Below, in pieces: positions 16,621 through 29,343 of a stretch of 64,000 nt of DNA. Origin of the DNA: Streptomyces genisteinicus (lineage in GTDB: Bacteria; Actinomycetota; Actinomycetes; Streptomycetales; Streptomycetaceae); contig NZ_CP060825.1 of assembly GCF_014489615.1 (NCBI RefSeq), positions 4,908,501 to 4,972,500 on the forward strand, written 5' to 3'. The position numbers were made by a program, and so were the translations under genes. The notes beneath the pieces are model-generated. The model worked only from the letters and a program-made list of their open reading frames with translations. It did not search any database and was not told the origin of the DNA. How positions within the stretch are numbered: the first letter of the stretch is position 1; each line of letters begins with the position of its first letter.

Positions 16621-17406
16621 ATGAACGCGACACCCGTGGGTGCCCTGCTCCTCTGCCGTGCCGAGCCCGGCGCCGTACGCCAGCAGGTGAGGCTGCTCCG
16701 CGAGAACCTGCTCCTCGCCCCCGCGGGCGACGGATGGAGCGTCGTCGTCCCCGAGGGCAGGCCCTGGACCGACGACGGCGAACCCGTGGACGCGGTGCTC
16801 TCCGGCTGGGCCGCCGCCGCGGCCGTCGGCACGGACCGGCCCGCGCTCGCGCTCTGGTGGGACGGGGACCGGTCGGGGTTCACCCTCGTCTCGGGATTCC
16901 GCCGCCCGGTCGGCTACGTCTGGCTCGCCGACGGCACCCCCGTCGGCGAGGACGAGGCCATGCGCACCTTCGCCGCACGCCTCGGCCTCGACCCCGTGCT
17001 CGATCTCCAGGCCCTGGAGCCGCTCACCCTGCCCGATCCGGAGGCGGACGCCGACGCCCGGATGACCGGTCTCGTCGCGGTGCTCGCCCGGGCGGGGCTC
17101 GACCTGCCCGAGGGGCTGGCACCGGGTCAGACGGCCGAGTGGCTGCGTGCGGCCGCCCGCGCCCGGGGCGCGGAGCACCTGGCCTGGTCGGGCTGGCGGG
17201 ACGCCGTCGAGGAGGGGGCGCTGGAGCCGTGGCTGCACGGGCCGGGCGCGCGGGTCCTCGGCACCGCCCAGCTCGCCGCGGGCCTCCCGCTCGGCGCATG
17301 GGCCCTGAGCCGCCGCAGTCCCGGCTGGGCCGCGGCCGCCGGGCTGCTGGTCGCCCACGGGGTCCTGGGGCTGCTGTACGCGCGCCTGAGGACCCCCGGG
17401 GCCTGA
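16621..17406 (+). CDS. Conserved hypothetical protein with C-terminal hydrophobic segment
   Basis: A 261-residue protein I do not recognise. Residues 1-115 read as a mixed alpha/beta domain (LLRENLLLAPAGDGWSVVVP, LALWWDGDRSGF, VGYVWLADG). Residues 120-205 are acidic and helical. A hydrophobic stretch near the end (AAAAGLLVAHGVLGLLYARL) could anchor it in the membrane. It is transcribed alone, divergent from the DUF4097-padR operon, so the same AT-rich region could control it. Confidence 0.75.
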   Translation: MNATPVGALLLCRAEPGAVRQQVRLLRENLLLAPAGDGWSVVVPEGRPWTDDGEPVDAVLSGWAAAAAVGTDRPALALWWDGDRSGFTLVSGFRRPVGYVWLADGTPVGEDEAMRTFAARLGLDPVLDLQALEPLTLPDPEADADARMTGLVAVLARAGLDLPEGLAPGQTAEWLRAAARARGAEHLAWSGWRDAVEEGALEPWLHGPGARVLGTAQLAAGLPLGAWALSRRSPGWAAAAGLLVAHGVLGLLYARLRTPGA

Positions 17407-17628
17407 GGGGCGGCCGGTTCCGCGGTCCGCGCCCCCGCCGGCGGCCGGCGAGGCGCGGGAGCGGCCCTGCGGCCGGTTCGCGCGGCCGCCCGCCCCGGGT
17501 CCCGGCACGGGAGCCCGGGACCGTCCCGGCGCCCGGGGCGGCCCTGCCGGGGCGGTGGCTTCACCCGGCCGGGTCACGCGGCACGGTTCGGCCACCGCCC
17601 GCCGGTCACCCGGGCCGGCGGGCCGGGC

Positions 17629-17814
17629 TCATTCGTCGTCGTCGTCCTCGTCGTCCAGCCGTGCCAGCCAGGTGGCCAGGCGCTCGACGGGGACCTCGAA
17701 GTCCGGGTTGAGGTCGACGAACGTCCGCAGCTGCTCGGCGAGCCACTCGAAGGTGACCTCCTCCTCGCCGCGCCGCTTCTCCAGCTCCTCGATGCCCCGG
17801 TCGGTGAAGTACAT
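17629..17814 (-). CDS. Small acidic protein, DUF6104 family
   Basis: A 61-residue protein (MYFTDRGIEELEKRRGEEE...) ending in the acidic tail DDEDDDDE. From memory this is the DUF6104 family, widespread and highly conserved in Streptomyces but of unknown function. The amphipathic helices and acidic tail suggest a protein-binding role. ATG at 17814 has TACGCT 6 bases upstream and no Shine-Dalgarno, so it is probably leaderless. It lies just downstream of the 2-oxoglutarate dehydrogenase gene on the same strand but with its own promoter. Confidence 0.82.
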   Translation of the reverse strand: MYFTDRGIEELEKRRGEEEVTFEWLAEQLRTFVDLNPDFEVPVERLATWLARLDDEDDDDE

Positions 17815-17820
17815 GCGCAC

Positions 17821-17826
17821 AGCGTA
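17821..17826 (-). promoter_or_regulatory. -10 element (TACGCT) of the DUF6104 gene
   Basis: On the minus strand TACGCT ends 6 bases before the ATG at 17814, again with no Shine-Dalgarno sequence. Confidence 0.5.
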
Positions 17827-17952
17827 ACGAGTGCCCGGCGGCCCCCGTCCCCCGCCCGGTGAGGGCGGGGCCCGGCCCCGCGCACGCGAGGGCCCGGCCA
17901 GGGACACGCCCCCGCGCTCCCGGGCAGACCGCCGGGCCCCCGCGCACGCGCG

Positions 17953-17985
17953 AGGGCCCGGCACCCCCGAGGGGTGCCGGGCCCT
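17953..17985 (-). terminator. 15-bp perfect hairpin downstream of the 2-oxoglutarate dehydrogenase gene
   Basis: Bases 17953-17967 pair perfectly with 17971-17985 around a 3-nt loop, 24 bp beyond the stop at 18009. A second copy of GCACGCGAGGGCCCGGC-like sequence occurs about 60 bp further downstream. Confidence 0.75.
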
Positions 17986-18008
17986 TCACCTGCTCACCGG
18001 GTGACCGG

Positions 18009-21818
<3,810 letters not shown>

Positions 21819-22086
21819 GGCGAGAACCGCCCTCTTCCGCTTCACAAGGTGATGGACAGCGGAAATAAAGGCTACGCCTCCTTGGCCGAGAGGTGCAGGC
21901 CGGGCCGGTCATCGTCGCGCAAGTCACACCGAAAGGCGGGTTTCGGGGTTGTGAATGGCGGGAAACAAGTCCAGTTTCGCCTCTGTGAGGGATCGCGGCC
22001 TCACGACTGCACCCCTGTGGCCTGCAGCCTTCTGACCGCTCCGCTCCTATCCACGCAGAACGACGCGCTCCGGTTCGAACCCTACG

Positions 22087-23190
22087 TCAACCTCTCGGTG
22101 ACGGTTCTCCCGGAAGGGTGACCCTTATCCGGCAGCCCCGCGCGGATTCGGCCACGCCGATGCGCCCGCCGTGCAGATCCACCGCCCAGCGCGCGATCGC
22201 CAGCCCGAGCCCCGTGCCGCCGTCGCTGCCCGGTCCGTGCGGTGCGGCGACCTGGCCCCGGTTGAAGCGCTCGAAGACCCGGTGCCGCTCCTGCTCGGGG
22301 ATGCCGGGACCCTCGTCCAGCACCTCCAGGTCCAGCGACTCCCGGCCGAAGCCGCGCCGGGCCCGGACCGTGACCCGGCCGTGCGGCGGCGAGTGCTTCA
22401 CCGCGTTGTCGATGAGATTCGCCACCACCTGGTGCAGCCGCTCCGCGTCCGCGTGCGCGGTCAGCTCCGGCGGCGAGACGTCCAGGTGCAGATGGACGTC
22501 CGTGCGCGTGTGGTGTCCCGACCCGGAGGCGAGCCCGCGCTGCGAGGACGCCAGATTGGCCTCCTTCAGCACGCCCGAGAGGTACGGCCACACCTCGAAC
22601 CTGCGGGCCCGCAGCGGCAGTACGCCGTTGTCCAGCCGGGACAGGTCCAGCAGCGTCTCGACCAGCCTGCCGAGCCGCTCCGTCTGCTTCAGCGCGGTGC
22701 GCATCGTCTCGGGGTCGGCGGCGGACACCCCGTCGACCACGTTCTCCAGCACGGCGCGCAGCGCCGCGATCGGGGTGCGCAGCTCGTGCGAGACGTTGGC
22801 GACCAGTTCCTTGCGGTTGCGGTCCACCGCCTCCAGGTCGTCGGCCATGCGGTTGATGGTCGACGCCAGGTCGCCGAGTTCGTCGCGGCGGTCGGCGCCG
22901 CGCACCCGGCGGGTGTAGTCGCCGTGCGATATGCCGCGGGCGACCCGGGTCATCTCGTCCAGCGGCGCGGTCAGCCCGTGCGCCACGAACTGCGTGATCA
23001 GCAGGGTGGCGATCATCGTGAAGATGGTGATGAACCGCACTTCGGTCTTGCTGTGGAAGGCCATCAGCATCAGACCGGTGGTGATCAGGACCGAGACGAC
23101 GACCAGCGTGCTCAGCTTGGTCTTGATCGAGATCGTGAGGGATCGGGTGCCCAGCCGCCTGCGCAGCCGGCCGCGCGGCCGCCGGCTCAT
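22087..23190 (-). CDS. Sensor histidine kinase
   Basis: A 367-residue membrane kinase. An N-terminal transmembrane helix (about 26-46) and a second (about 53-72) enclose almost no extracellular loop, so it probably senses within or near the membrane. A HAMP domain (about 73-125) follows, then the H-box with H135 in VANVSHELRTP, the N-box NLIDNAVKHS, and G boxes DEGPGIP and GGTGLGLAI. ATG at 23190 overlaps the TGA of the response-regulator gene (ATGA), so the pair is translationally coupled. The signal is unknown. Confidence 0.93.
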   Translation of the reverse strand: MSRRPRGRLRRRLGTRSLTISIKTKLSTLVVVSVLITTGLMLMAFHSKTEVRFITIFTMIATLLITQFVAHGLTAPLDEMTRVARGISHGDYTRRVRGADRRDELGDLASTINRMADDLEAVDRNRKELVANVSHELRTPIAALRAVLENVVDGVSAADPETMRTALKQTERLGRLVETLLDLSRLDNGVLPLRARRFEVWPYLSGVLKEANLASSQRGLASGSGHHTRTDVHLHLDVSPPELTAHADAERLHQVVANLIDNAVKHSPPHGRVTVRARRGFGRESLDLEVLDEGPGIPEQERHRVFERFNRGQVAAPHGPGSDGGTGLGLAIARWAVDLHGGRIGVAESARGCRIRVTLPGEPSPRG

Positions 23191-23924
23191 GGCGACGGCG
23201 TCTCCAGGGCGTAGCCCACGCCGTGGACGGTCCGGATCCGCTCCGCGCCGATCTTCCGGCGCAGCGCCTTGATGTGGCTGTCCACGGTCCGGGTGCCCGA
23301 GGCGTCCGCCCAGTCCCAGACCTCGGCGAGCAACTGCTCGCGGGAGAGGACGGCGCGCGGGGTGTTGGCGAGGCACACCAGCAGGTCGAACTCGGTCGGC
23401 GTCAGGTGGACGTCCTCGGCGCGCACCCGCACCCGGCGCTGGGCGTGGTCGATCTCCAGCTCGCCCAGGCGCAGGATGCCGCTGCGCGGGGTGACGGCGG
23501 CGAGGGCGGCACGCTCGACGCGGCGCAGCAGCACATGCACGCGGGCGGCGAGCTCGCGCATCGAGAACGGCTTGGTCATGTAGTCGTCGGCGCCGACGCC
23601 CAGCCCGACCAGCATGTCCGTCTCGTCGTCACGCGCGGTGAGCATCAGGACCGGTACGGGGCGCTGCGCCTGCACCCGGCGGCAGACCTCCAGGCCGTCG
23701 AAGCCCGGCAGCATGACGTCGAGGACCATCAGGTCGGGCTGCCACGCCTCGGCGGCGTCGACGGCTGCGGGGCCGTCGAGCGCGGTCTGGACCAGGAAGC
23801 CCTCGGCCCGCAGCCGGGCCGCGATGGCGTCGACGATCGTGGCGTCGTCCTCGACGACCAGCACCCGGCGCTGGGCTCCTGGCGTGGCCGCGACGCCGTT
23901 GTGCGTGGTGTGTGTCTGCTCCAT
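23187..23924 (-). CDS. OmpR/PhoB-family response regulator
   Basis: A 245-residue regulator. The receiver domain (residues 20-135) has the acidic pair E25/D26, phospho-acceptor D69 in LMVLDVMLPG and the lysine in MTKPFS. The winged-helix output domain (about 150-243) has LTPTEFDLLVCLA and RTVDSHIKALRRKIG. It is first of a two-gene operon with the kinase downstream. No autoregulatory direct repeat is obvious in the 100 bp upstream. Confidence 0.94.
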   Translation of the reverse strand: MEQTHTTHNGVAATPGAQRRVLVVEDDATIVDAIAARLRAEGFLVQTALDGPAAVDAAEAWQPDLMVLDVMLPGFDGLEVCRRVQAQRPVPVLMLTARDDETDMLVGLGVGADDYMTKPFSMRELAARVHVLLRRVERAALAAVTPRSGILRLGELEIDHAQRRVRVRAEDVHLTPTEFDLLVCLANTPRAVLSREQLLAEVWDWADASGTRTVDSHIKALRRKIGAERIRTVHGVGYALETPSP

Positions 23925-24025
23925 CGCCCCGCCCCTGTTACCTGTTCACTGCGTGCTGCACGGTTGCGGACCGCTGCCGGGCCCGTTTGTGTCCCAGCAG
24001 CGTAAGGGCATCGGCGGGGTCCCGG

Positions 24026-24727
24026 CTACGCAGGGCGAACTCCGAGGTGCACCACGTCCGGTACGCCCCGGGCAAGGCGGATCTCTTCGGTTCTTACCCC
24101 GGTGAATCCGGCATTCCGCATCGCGTCCTCGAACGCGGACGACGGCTGCGCCGACCACACGGCGAGCACCCCGCCGGGCTTCAGCACCCGTGCGCAGGAG
24201 GCCAGTCCGTCCGGTGAGTAGAGGGCCTGGTTGTCGTCGGTGACCGTCCAGTCCGGCCCGTTGTCGATGTCCAGGCAGAGCGCGTCGAACCGGTCCTCGG
24301 TGGTCCGCAGGTGCTCCACCAGGTCCGTGTGGAGGATCACGCTCCGTGGATCGCCGAGCGCCGCGCCGGAGACCGCCGCGAGCGGTCCCGAGCGGTGCCA
24401 CTCGATGATCGCCTCCTCGCGCTCCACGACCACGATCTGACGCCACTGCTCGCCCTCGGCCGCGTGCGCCAGCGAGAACCCGACCCCCAGCCCGCCGATG
24501 AGCAGGCTCGGTGCGAAGTTCCCCGTCCGAAGGGCCTCGAAGGCGGCGTCGACCAGCAGCCGCTCGGAGCGCCCGTCGGACGTGTCCATCAGGAAGCAGC
24601 CGTTGGCGATGATCTCGTGCACGGGCTCCCCGCCGGTCTCGCGCCGGCGCAGCACCACCTCGCCGTGCGGGCCCTCGCGCCGGTCCAGCACGACGGGCGC
24701 TCCGGTGTCGGACGCGGGGAACGGCAT
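24026..24727 (-). CDS. Spermidine synthase-like methyltransferase-fold protein
   Basis: A 233-residue protein of the polyamine aminopropyltransferase superfamily. It shows GCFLMDTSDGRSE and the nucleotide-binding loop LLIGGLGVGFSLA, with the acidic motif VVEREEAIIEWH and FDALCLDIDNGP. The classical spermidine synthase active-site segment GGGDG is replaced by GGLGVG, so it may bind a different ligand; many actinobacterial members have no proven polyamine role. ATG at 24727 follows GGAGG. The frame extends upstream but without a good start. It is a single gene upstream of the response regulator. Confidence 0.82.
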   Translation of the reverse strand: MPFPASDTGAPVVLDRREGPHGEVVLRRRETGGEPVHEIIANGCFLMDTSDGRSERLLVDAAFEALRTGNFAPSLLIGGLGVGFSLAHAAEGEQWRQIVVVEREEAIIEWHRSGPLAAVSGAALGDPRSVILHTDLVEHLRTTEDRFDALCLDIDNGPDWTVTDDNQALYSPDGLASCARVLKPGGVLAVWSAQPSSAFEDAMRNAGFTGVRTEEIRLARGVPDVVHLGVRPA

Positions 24728-24987
24728 GGCGGTGGCCTCCGGGCGGCTCGCGGGTGACGAACAGGGTCCTGGCCATCCTCGCGGGATCGGACGGCGCATC
24801 CAAACCACTTCCCGGTACCGGCCGTCGTAAGCGGGCCTCCGTCGTCGCCGGGCCGTCGGCCCGGCGGTCCGGCGTGGGCGGGCTCCGTCGTCGCCGGGCC
24901 TTCGGTGGGCCGTCCGCGGCCCGCCGGGTCCGCCTCCCGGGCCCCCCGGCCGCCCCCTCGTGCCCGGCCGGGACCCGCGACGCGGGA

Positions 24988-25626
24988 TCAGGGGCGGCGG
25001 GACCGGGCTCCGCGGCGGGCGTGGAGCACGATCCCCACCGCGAGGGCGGCGCCCGCCGCGGCCCAGGAGGCCGGCTCGGCCGCCGGCTGCGCGGGCCACA
25101 CCCAGGGCGGCGCACCGACGGGCGTCCCCGGGGGCGGCAGATGCACCGCGCAGGTGTACGCGGCGACCGGCAGCCAGCTCCCCCGGGCGTCGGCCGCCAC
25201 CGAGGCGGCCGCCGTGACACCCGCGGCGCCGGCGGTGTCGCGGATCACGGCGAGCGCCGCCGCGCCGCCGTCGCGGCCCGCCACCGCGCAGCCGAGCACC
25301 GCCGCGGCCAGGGCGGTGACGAGGAGGACATGGGCGAGCCGGCGCGGCCACCAGGCGCGGGACGCCGAGCGCTCGGCGTCCGCCATGGCCGTGTGCAGGC
25401 CGCCCGCCAGGGCGACGGCGGCCAGCAGCGGCCCGAACGCGGTCGCGGCCACCAGCCCCGGGACACCCGCCTCCGACCCGGGTCCCTCGCCCGCCCACAG
25501 GGCCAGCAGGCCGACGGCGGCGAGGGCGGCGGCCGCGCGGGGCAGCCCCCGGGAGCGGGCGTACAGCCAGGGACCGGACAGGCGGGGCGGCCCCGCGGGC
25601 CGGGACGGACGTGTGCCGGGTCTCAC
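24988..25626 (-). CDS. Membrane protein, last gene of an ECF sigma/ABC operon
   Basis: A 212-residue Ala-rich protein with about five hydrophobic segments (AAAALAAVGLLALWAG, VALAGGLHTAMADAE, LAHVLLVTALAAAVLGCAVAG) and a basic C-terminus (RRGARSRRP). It resembles no family I can name. GTG at 25626 overlaps the stop of the preceding membrane-protein gene as GTGA, so it is translationally coupled and probably a partner of that protein. Confidence 0.75.
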   Translation of the reverse strand: MRPGTRPSRPAGPPRLSGPWLYARSRGLPRAAAALAAVGLLALWAGEGPGSEAGVPGLVAATAFGPLLAAVALAGGLHTAMADAERSASRAWWPRRLAHVLLVTALAAAVLGCAVAGRDGGAAALAVIRDTAGAAGVTAAASVAADARGSWLPVAAYTCAVHLPPPGTPVGAPPWVWPAQPAAEPASWAAAGAALAVGIVLHARRGARSRRP

Positions 25627-26978
25627 AGCGCAGGCACATCCTTCGGGTCGCAGCTGTCCACGCCGGCGAAGTACCGGGTCAGCCAGGCACGGCGCTCGTC
25701 GGCGGGCATGCGGTCGAGCCGGGCCCGTGCGGCGCGGTCGGCCGCGATCCGCGCCGTCCGCTCCCGGTCGCCCCGCTCCTCGGCGATGTCCAGCAGGTAC
25801 TGCTCCATGGCCGCCCGGCCCGGGTCGTCCGCGAGCCAGTCCGTGACGACCCCGTCCACCGGGGCGTTGCGCGCGAACGCGCCGCCGTCCCCGCAGCCGT
25901 GGTTGTCGGGCGCCAGCGCGGCGGCCGCCTCCCAGGCGTACTGCCCCGGATCGGTCAGCCGGCCGCGTACAGCACTCCCGCCGAACGGTGTCAGCATCGG
26001 CAGTTCCGCTTCGTCCGGGCCCGGTGCACCGGACCGGTCCTCGAAACGGACCGGCAGGTTCCCGACCCCGTCGAGCCGTTCGTGCAGGCCGGCCAGCGCG
26101 CTCCTGACCTCGGGCAGCAGCCCCGGGTGCAGCGCGCTCACACAGACCTGGGGCCGGAGCGAGGTGTCGCACACCTGGCGGTCCGCGAGGGGCGAGGGAC
26201 GCCACATGCCGTCGCCGCCGTGCAGCAGCACGCCGGCGGCCGCGGCCGACAGCGCGAGCGGCAGCAGCGCCGAGAGCCGGCGGCGGGCCGCGTACGCCAG
26301 CACCGCGCCCGCCGCCAGGCCGCCCGTCAGGGCGGCGGAGGCGAGGGGCTGCCACGGGACGGGCGCGGTGCCGTGGCCCCAGGCCGGGCCCAGCGGCGAC
26401 AGGAGACGCGCCGTGCCGGAGTCCGTGTACTGGTGCCCGGCCAGGACGGCGTACGCGCAGCCCGCCAGCACCGGCGCGGCGCCGCGCCAGGGCGCCAGCA
26501 GGCCGCCGACATGGCCGATCAGCGTCATGGACGCCAGGAAGGCCGCGTCCCCGGCCACGGCCTCCGGCCGCGGACCCCCCGCGGAGGCGTAGGGCCAGGT
26601 GGCGGCCAGCGCACCGACGGCCACCAGGAGCTGGGCCGCGGCCGCCCACACGGCCACCGGCACGGCGGACACGAGCAGCTGGGCCAGCGGACCGCGCCCC
26701 GCCGTGGCCCGCAGGTCGTCCAGGCCCCGGCGCCGCTCCCTGCCGCCCTGCCAGCAGCCGGCCGCGACGGCCAGCGGGCCGCCCAGCACCGTGGTCGCTG
26801 CGTGCAGCAGGAACTGGGTCTCGCCCCAGCTGCCCTGCCACTGGTCCGCCTTCTGGATCAGTGCGGGGGCCAGGACGAGGACGAGGGCGAGGGCGGCCCA
26901 CGGGCCGGTGCCGCGGCGCAGTTCGCTGCGGAAGGGGACCGGGGGCGCCGCCGCGGGCCGCTGCCGGACGGCGCTCAT
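25623..26978 (-). CDS. Polytopic membrane protein of an ABC export operon with large soluble C-terminal domain
   Basis: A 451-residue protein. The N-terminal ~245 residues hold about six to seven hydrophobic segments (WAALALVLVLAPALI, LLVSAVPVAVWAAAAQLLVA, LLPLALSAAAAGVLLHG), resembling ABC-2 type permeases. Residues ~250-451 form a soluble domain, probably extracytoplasmic, with a Cys pair in VCDTSLRPQVC, a further GCGDGG and a C-terminal SCDPKDVPAL. ATG at 26978 overlaps the ATPase stop (ATGA). It is likely the transport partner of the ATPase. The role of the exported domain is unknown. Confidence 0.78.
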   Translation of the reverse strand: MSAVRQRPAAAPPVPFRSELRRGTGPWAALALVLVLAPALIQKADQWQGSWGETQFLLHAATTVLGGPLAVAAGCWQGGRERRRGLDDLRATAGRGPLAQLLVSAVPVAVWAAAAQLLVAVGALAATWPYASAGGPRPEAVAGDAAFLASMTLIGHVGGLLAPWRGAAPVLAGCAYAVLAGHQYTDSGTARLLSPLGPAWGHGTAPVPWQPLASAALTGGLAAGAVLAYAARRRLSALLPLALSAAAAGVLLHGGDGMWRPSPLADRQVCDTSLRPQVCVSALHPGLLPEVRSALAGLHERLDGVGNLPVRFEDRSGAPGPDEAELPMLTPFGGSAVRGRLTDPGQYAWEAAAALAPDNHGCGDGGAFARNAPVDGVVTDWLADDPGRAAMEQYLLDIAEERGDRERTARIAADRAARARLDRMPADERRAWLTRYFAGVDSCDPKDVPAL

Positions 26979-27796
26979 CGGCGGGCCCCTTCCGCCGGGG
27001 CGCCGCGGTGGGCGCGCAGAGCGGCCGCGTAGCCGCGCTCCACGGGACTGCCCGCCTCGTCGCTGTCGCCGTCGCTGTCGCTGTCGCCGCCTTCGCCGAG
27101 CGCGGCCAGTTCGCCGGTCGTGCCGCGGAAGGCGAGCCGGCCGGACTCGATCAGGACGACCTCCGAGCAGGCGGCGGCCACGTCCTCGACCAGGTGTGTG
27201 GCGACGAGCACGGTCGACGTCTCGCCCAACCGCCGCAGCAGCGCACGGAACTCGACGCGCTGCTCCGGGTCGAGCCCGGCCGTGGGTTCGTCGAGCAGCA
27301 GCAGCTCCGGCTCGTTGACGATCGCCTGCGCGATGCCCACCCGGCGCACCATCCCGCCGGAGAGCGTGCGGATCCTCGCGTCGGCCCTGTCCCCGAGACC
27401 GACCCGGTCGACCGCCCGCCGCACCGCCTCCGGCACGGCGGCGGCGTCCATCTCCTTCAGCCAGGCGACGTAGGCGACGAACTCCCGCACGGTGAAGCCC
27501 GGGTAGTGGCCGAAGTCCTGCGGCAGGTAGCCGAGCCGGCGCCGTGCCTCCGTCCGGGCGGCGCGCCCGGAGACGTCGAGGCCGAGCAGTTCGACGCGGC
27601 CCGCGGCCGGTTCGGTCACCGTGGCCAGGACGCGGACCAGGGAGGTCTTGCCCGCCCCGTTCGGGCCGAGGAGACCGTGGACGCCCCGGCCGAGGGTGAG
27701 GTCCAGCCCGTCCAGGGCGACGGACCTGCGGTGGCGGACGGTCAGGCCGGCGACGTTCACCGTCGGTGTGCCCGGTGTGCCCGGTGTGGTGCTCAC
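26975..27796 (-). CDS. ABC transporter ATP-binding protein (ABC-2 type)
   Basis: A 273-residue ATPase. Walker A is LGPNGAGKTSL, the Q-loop is LPQDFGHYPGFTVREF, the signature is LSGGMVRRVGIAQAI, Walker B is LLLLDEPTAGLDPE and the switch His is in VATHLVED. This is the drug/lantibiotic/bacitracin exporter class. The C-terminus carries a low-complexity acidic insertion (GGDSDSDGDSDEAGS). GTG at 27796 overlaps the upstream stop as GTGA. It works with the membrane proteins of the same operon. Confidence 0.92.
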   Translation of the reverse strand: MSTTPGTPGTPTVNVAGLTVRHRRSVALDGLDLTLGRGVHGLLGPNGAGKTSLVRVLATVTEPAAGRVELLGLDVSGRAARTEARRRLGYLPQDFGHYPGFTVREFVAYVAWLKEMDAAAVPEAVRRAVDRVGLGDRADARIRTLSGGMVRRVGIAQAIVNEPELLLLDEPTAGLDPEQRVEFRALLRRLGETSTVLVATHLVEDVAAACSEVVLIESGRLAFRGTTGELAALGEGGDSDSDGDSDEAGSPVERGYAAALRAHRGAPAEGARR

Positions 27797-28683
27797 ATCG
27801 TCTCCAGGTGGTCGAAGGAGGTCCGGCGGACGGCGAGCAGTGCCGCGCACAGCACGGCGGCCGCCGCCCAGGCGCCCTGTGCCTGCGGCCCGCCCATGAC
27901 GAGGGCGAGGTGCTCGGCCACCGCGTCCGGCCGCGGGGCCACGGCCGGTACCGCGCTCACCGCCAGCCAGAGCAGGCCGAGACCGGCGGCGGCGCTCCGG
28001 CAGCCCGTGTACGAGCCGAGCGCCAGCGCCGCCAGGGTCAGCGCCAGACCGGGCAGCAGCCAGGCCGCGGCGCCCGGCCCGCCGGCCCCCGCGGGCAGCA
28101 CCGCGCCCGCCGCCGTCAGCAGCGGGACGCTCACCGTGAGCACGGTCGCGGTCCGCACCAGCAGCAGCCGGAGCCCGCCGGAAGGCGTGGACGCGACGAC
28201 CTCGTGCAGGGGGTCGGCGTGCCTGCCGTACGACAGGCCCGCCCCGGCGAGCGGCAGCAGCGGAGCGACGAGCAGCAGCAGCGGCCGGGCCCCGCCGAAG
28301 CCCGCCCCGTACGCGAGGGCCGGGGCGCCCGCCACGACGATCAGCAGCGCGAGGCCCCAGGCACGCGGCAGGCCGGGGCCGGCGAGCCACACGAGGCGCG
28401 CGGCCCCGGTGGGGCGGGGGCGCGGGGCGGACGCCGGCCGGCGGGCGGGGAGGCGCAGGGGCGGGCGACGGGCGGGCGGAGTCGCCGCGGCGGTCAGCAG
28501 CAGCCCGGTCCGCAGGCCGGCCAGGACGGGTCCGGCGTCCCCGGCCCGCACGGCGGCCGACACGAGGGCGGCGCACCGGGCGCACGACTCGACGTGCTTC
28601 TCCAGGGACCAGGCGTCCGGTTCGGTGACGGACCCCGACGCGTACTCGCGCGCCAGCCGGTCCGTGACATGCCAGGTGTTCAC
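27793..28683 (-). CDS. Zinc-finger anti-sigma-like domain fused to a multi-pass membrane protein
   Basis: A 296-residue protein. Residues 1-50 contain H30-x3-C34-x2-C37 (HVESCARC), the ZAS zinc motif of anti-sigma factors. An Arg/Pro linker (about 72-95) follows. Residues ~105-290 contain about six hydrophobic segments (LALLIVVAGAPALAYGAGF, WLLPGLALTLAALALGSYTG, AWAAAAVLCAALLAV), similar to ABC-2 permeases rather than the single anchor of usual anti-sigmas. ATG at 28683 overlaps the sigma-factor stop (ATGA). The inference is that it holds the sigma factor at the membrane and couples its release to the transporter. Confidence 0.8.
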   Translation of the reverse strand: MNTWHVTDRLAREYASGSVTEPDAWSLEKHVESCARCAALVSAAVRAGDAGPVLAGLRTGLLLTAAATPPARRPPLRLPARRPASAPRPRPTGAARLVWLAGPGLPRAWGLALLIVVAGAPALAYGAGFGGARPLLLLVAPLLPLAGAGLSYGRHADPLHEVVASTPSGGLRLLLVRTATVLTVSVPLLTAAGAVLPAGAGGPGAAAWLLPGLALTLAALALGSYTGCRSAAAGLGLLWLAVSAVPAVAPRPDAVAEHLALVMGGPQAQGAWAAAAVLCAALLAVRRTSFDHLETM

Positions 28684-29249
28684 GCGTTTCCTCCCCAGGC
28701 CGGGCCCTGGAGCGCGGCCCGCAGCTCACGGCGGGCGCGCATCGCGCGCGTCTTCACCGTGCCCTCCGGTATGCCGAGCAGGCGGGCCGTCTCCCTCGTG
28801 GTCAGGCCGTCGACGACGGTGGCCCGCAGCACCTCGCGCAGTTCCGGCGAGATGCGCTGCAGGGCGGCGCCCACGTCGCCGTACTCCAGCCCCGCCAGCA
28901 CCCGGTCCTCCGCGGACGGCGCGCTGCCGGCCGGTTCGTGGACCACGCGTTCCTGGCGGGCGGCGGCGCGCCGCGCGTCGACGAGCCGGCGTGCGGCGAT
29001 CACCCAGAGCCAGCCGCCGGCGTCGCCGCCCCGGTGCGAGGCCGCGGACCGCCACACGGCGACGAAGGTGTCCTGCATGACCTCCCGCACCATCTCCGGG
29101 TCGCCGCAGCGCCGGCTCAGCCGGACGTGCAGCCAGCCCGCGTGCCGGTCGTGGAACACCCCGAGCGCTTCCGTGTCCCCGCGGGCGACGGCACGCAGCA
29201 GTGCCGCGTCGTCGTCCCGCTCTCCCCTCCAGGGGCGCTTCAGTCTCAC
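28680..29249 (-). CDS. ECF-type RNA polymerase sigma factor
   Basis: A 189-residue sigma factor. Region 2 spans about residues 15-85 (ALGVFHDRHAGWLHVRL, DTFVAVWRSAASH) and region 4 about 125-180 (LQRISPELREVLRATVV, TTRETARLLGIPEGTVKTRAMRARREL). The start is GTG at 29249; no well-spaced Shine-Dalgarno is visible. It is first of five genes, each overlapping the next by 4 nt. Its likely antagonist is the zinc-finger membrane protein encoded next. The GNAT gene ends 94 bp upstream on the same strand, and a sigma-dependent autoregulatory promoter may lie in that gap. Confidence 0.91.
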   Translation of the reverse strand: MRLKRPWRGERDDDAALLRAVARGDTEALGVFHDRHAGWLHVRLSRRCGDPEMVREVMQDTFVAVWRSAASHRGGDAGGWLWVIAARRLVDARRAAARQERVVHEPAGSAPSAEDRVLAGLEYGDVGAALQRISPELREVLRATVVDGLTTRETARLLGIPEGTVKTRAMRARRELRAALQGPAWGGNA

Positions 29250-29343
29250 GTCCCCTCTATCGCGGGGAGGGCGGCCGGCGGTTCTCGGCGCCTTCGCGGG
29301 AGCCGTTCCGCCCGGGGCCGCAGGCCCCGCGGGGGCGGTCCGC

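Noticed and set aside
22070..22086. GGTTCGAACC, resembling a tRNA T-loop
   Set aside because: The flanking five-base T-stem does not pair on either strand and no anticodon arm or acceptor stem can be formed.
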